A stretch of 64,000 nucleotides of DNA, taken from assembly GCA_963844405.1 (NCBI GenBank), contig CAWJNZ010000010.1, positions 1-64,000 on the forward strand, given 5' to 3'. A program made the translations under genes and the position numbers. The notes beneath the pieces were generated by a model. The model saw only the letters and a program-made list of their open reading frames with translations. It was not told where the DNA came from and did no database searches. This DNA is from DASSUW01 sp963844405. Its GTDB lineage: Bacteria > Actinomycetota > Thermoleophilia > Solirubrobacterales > Solirubrobacteraceae. The number at the start of each line of letters is the position of its first letter. The first letter of the stretch is position 1. Below are positions 62,835-64,000 of this stretch, in pieces.

Positions 62835-64000
62835 ATGCCCGACGAGACTCCGCGACGCCTGCAGCCGTCCGCGTCGTACAGCTTCACCATGCGCCTACGG
62901 ATGCCGCAGCACGGCTCGACGTTCGCCGGCGTCGCCCACGCGATCGCCGAGACCGACGCGATGCTCGGCGCGATCGACCTCGTGCGCGTGGAGTCCAACC
63001 AGGTGGTGCGCGACGTGACGGTGGCGTGCGGCGACGGCGACCACGCCGAGGCCGTCGTGCGCGCGGTGCGCGACCTCGAGGGCGTGACGGTCGACAGCGT
63101 CTCCGACCGCACGTTCCTCATGCACAAGGGCGGCAAGATCGAGGTCAACGGCAAGCTCCCGCTGAGGACGCGCGACGACCTCTCGATGGCCTACACGCCC
63201 GGCGTCGCCCGCGTCTCGATGGCGATCAACCAGGACGTGTCGAAGGCGTGGGCGCTGACCATCAAGGGCAACACGGTCGCCGTCGTCTCCGACGGGACCG
63301 CGGTGCTCGGGCTCGGTGACATCGGGCCCGAGGCGGCCATGCCCGTGATGGAGGGCAAGGCGATGCTGTTCAAGGAGTTCGCCGGCGTCGACGCCTTCCC
63401 GCTGTGCGTCGACACGAAGGACGTCGACGAGATCGTCGCCTTCGTGAAGGCCGCGGCGCCGACCTTCGGCGGCATCAACCTCGAGGACATCTCGGCCCCG
63501 CGCTGCTTCGAGATCGAGCGGCGGCTGCGCGAGGAGCTCGACATCCCGGTCTTCCACGACGACCAGCACGGGACGGCGATCGTCGCCCTCGCCGGGCTGC
63601 TCAACGCGCTCAAGCTCGTCGGCAAGCGCCCTGAGGACGTCACGGCCGTGGTGGTGGGCGCCGGCGCCGCCGGTGTCGCCTGCACCGAGATCATGCTCGC
63701 CCAGGGCTTCGGCGACGTGATCGTCTGCAACCGCGACGGCGCGCTCCACGCCGGCCAGCCGGACCTGGATGCCGTGCGCGCGTCGCTGGCCGAGCGCACG
63801 AACAAGCGCAACGTCCGCGGCACAGCCGACGAGGTGCTCGCGGGCGCCGACATCGTGCTCGGGCTGGCCGGCCCGGGGGCGATCACGCCGGCCGCCGTGC
63901 GCACGATGGCCGACGGCGCGATCGTCTTCGCGATGGCGAACCCGGTGCCGGAGGTGCAGCCCGAGGACGTCGGCGCCGACGTGGCGGTCATGGCCACGGG
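62835..64000 (+). CDS. NAD-dependent malic enzyme with N-terminal ACT domain, partial
   Basis: The first 388 residues are in the window. An ACT-like domain (YSFTMRLRMPQHGSTFAGVA to about residue 90) precedes the catalytic part: GKLPLRTRDDLSMAYTPGVA, SDGTAVLGLGDIGPEAAMPV, NLEDISAPRCFEIERRL, FHDDQHGTAIV and the dinucleotide-binding VVVGAGAAGVACTEIML. These define the small bacterial malic enzymes that convert malate to pyruvate and CO2. The ACT domain suggests allosteric control. The C-terminus lies past the right edge. Confidence 0.92.
   Translation, partial: MPDETPRRLQPSASYSFTMRLRMPQHGSTFAGVAHAIAETDAMLGAIDLVRVESNQVVRDVTVACGDGDHAEAVVRAVRDLEGVTVDSVSDRTFLMHKGGKIEVNGKLPLRTRDDLSMAYTPGVARVSMAINQDVSKAWALTIKGNTVAVVSDGTAVLGLGDIGPEAAMPVMEGKAMLFKEFAGVDAFPLCVDTKDVDEIVAFVKAAAPTFGGINLEDISAPRCFEIERRLREELDIPVFHDDQHGTAIVALAGLLNALKLVGKRPEDVTAVVVGAGAAGVACTEIMLAQGFGDVIVCNRDGALHAGQPDLDAVRASLAERTNKRNVRGTADEVLAGADIVLGLAGPGAITPAAVRTMADGAIVFAMANPVPEVQPEDVGADVAVMAT

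Overview
The window is very GC-rich and densely coded, with many GTG/TTG starts, ATGA/TGATG gene overlaps and a large share of exported proteins. Gene content (DUF2252 protein, DUF6345-like exported protein, LVIVD-repeat and RTX exoproteins, LuxR-type AAA regulator, actinobacterial-type malic enzyme and RNase II) points to an actinobacterium, most likely of class Thermoleophilia, order Solirubrobacterales (Solirubrobacter-like). That placement is inference from gene content; no rRNA, tRNA, CRISPR array or insertion sequence was seen.

Layout. 1-5.6 kb: three exported proteins on the minus strand (an Ala/Pro/Glu-rich protein cut by the left edge, a delta-60 repeat protein and a 450-residue protein). 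5.7-9.7 kb: a secreted metalloprotease, an acetamidase/formamidase with a MoaD-like neighbour, YqgE and an ACT protein. 9.7-14.9 kb: a large RTX-repeat protein with an M15-like end, then a ydaO-type (c-di-AMP) riboswitch leading an M23 peptidoglycan hydrolase. 14.9-18.2 kb: a tightly overlapping membrane operon (UPF0104, DedA, DUF2252, small membrane protein). 18.3-23.0 kb: a three-gene NAD-linked formate dehydrogenase whose catalytic gene carries an in-frame UGA at the selenocysteine position followed by a bacterial SECIS hairpin, with the alpha subunit split over two genes. 23.1-28.5 kb: an exported protein, an operon of SUMF1-like, MIP18-like, amidohydrolase and cupin genes, and a PhoX-like phosphatase. 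28.6-31.7 kb: a Ser/Thr kinase with an FG-GAP ectodomain head-to-head with an FHA-HTH regulator. 31.7-39.1 kb: metabolic genes (VOC protein, TPP enzyme, cyclase, dodecin, cysteine-desulfurase-like enzyme, hydrolase, YceH). 39.1-44.8 kb: LuxR-AAA regulator, a 21-bp tandem repeat, an ECF sigma factor and a DUF6345-like exported protein. 44.9-47.3 kb: two paralogous small proteins with a DyP peroxidase. 47.4-52.4 kb: a four-gene exported-protein operon (two LVIVD proteins, a PQQ sugar dehydrogenase, a SodC-like protein) behind a consensus-like promoter. 52.5-64 kb: VOC protein, exported proteins, ROK kinase, YdjM-like protein, glycosyltransferase, SGNH hydrolase, carboxypeptidase, band-7/NfeD pair, RNase II and a malic enzyme cut by the right edge.

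Two window-wide patterns matter when reading the annotation. First, at least eight genes are interrupted by small frameshifts, mostly one base in C/G runs, in otherwise conserved families; this looks more like sequence error than gene decay, so these genes are annotated over their full span. Second, many genes have a TANNNT hexamer ending about seven bases before the start codon with no Shine-Dalgarno sequence, the signature of leaderless transcription; this was used to choose several starts.
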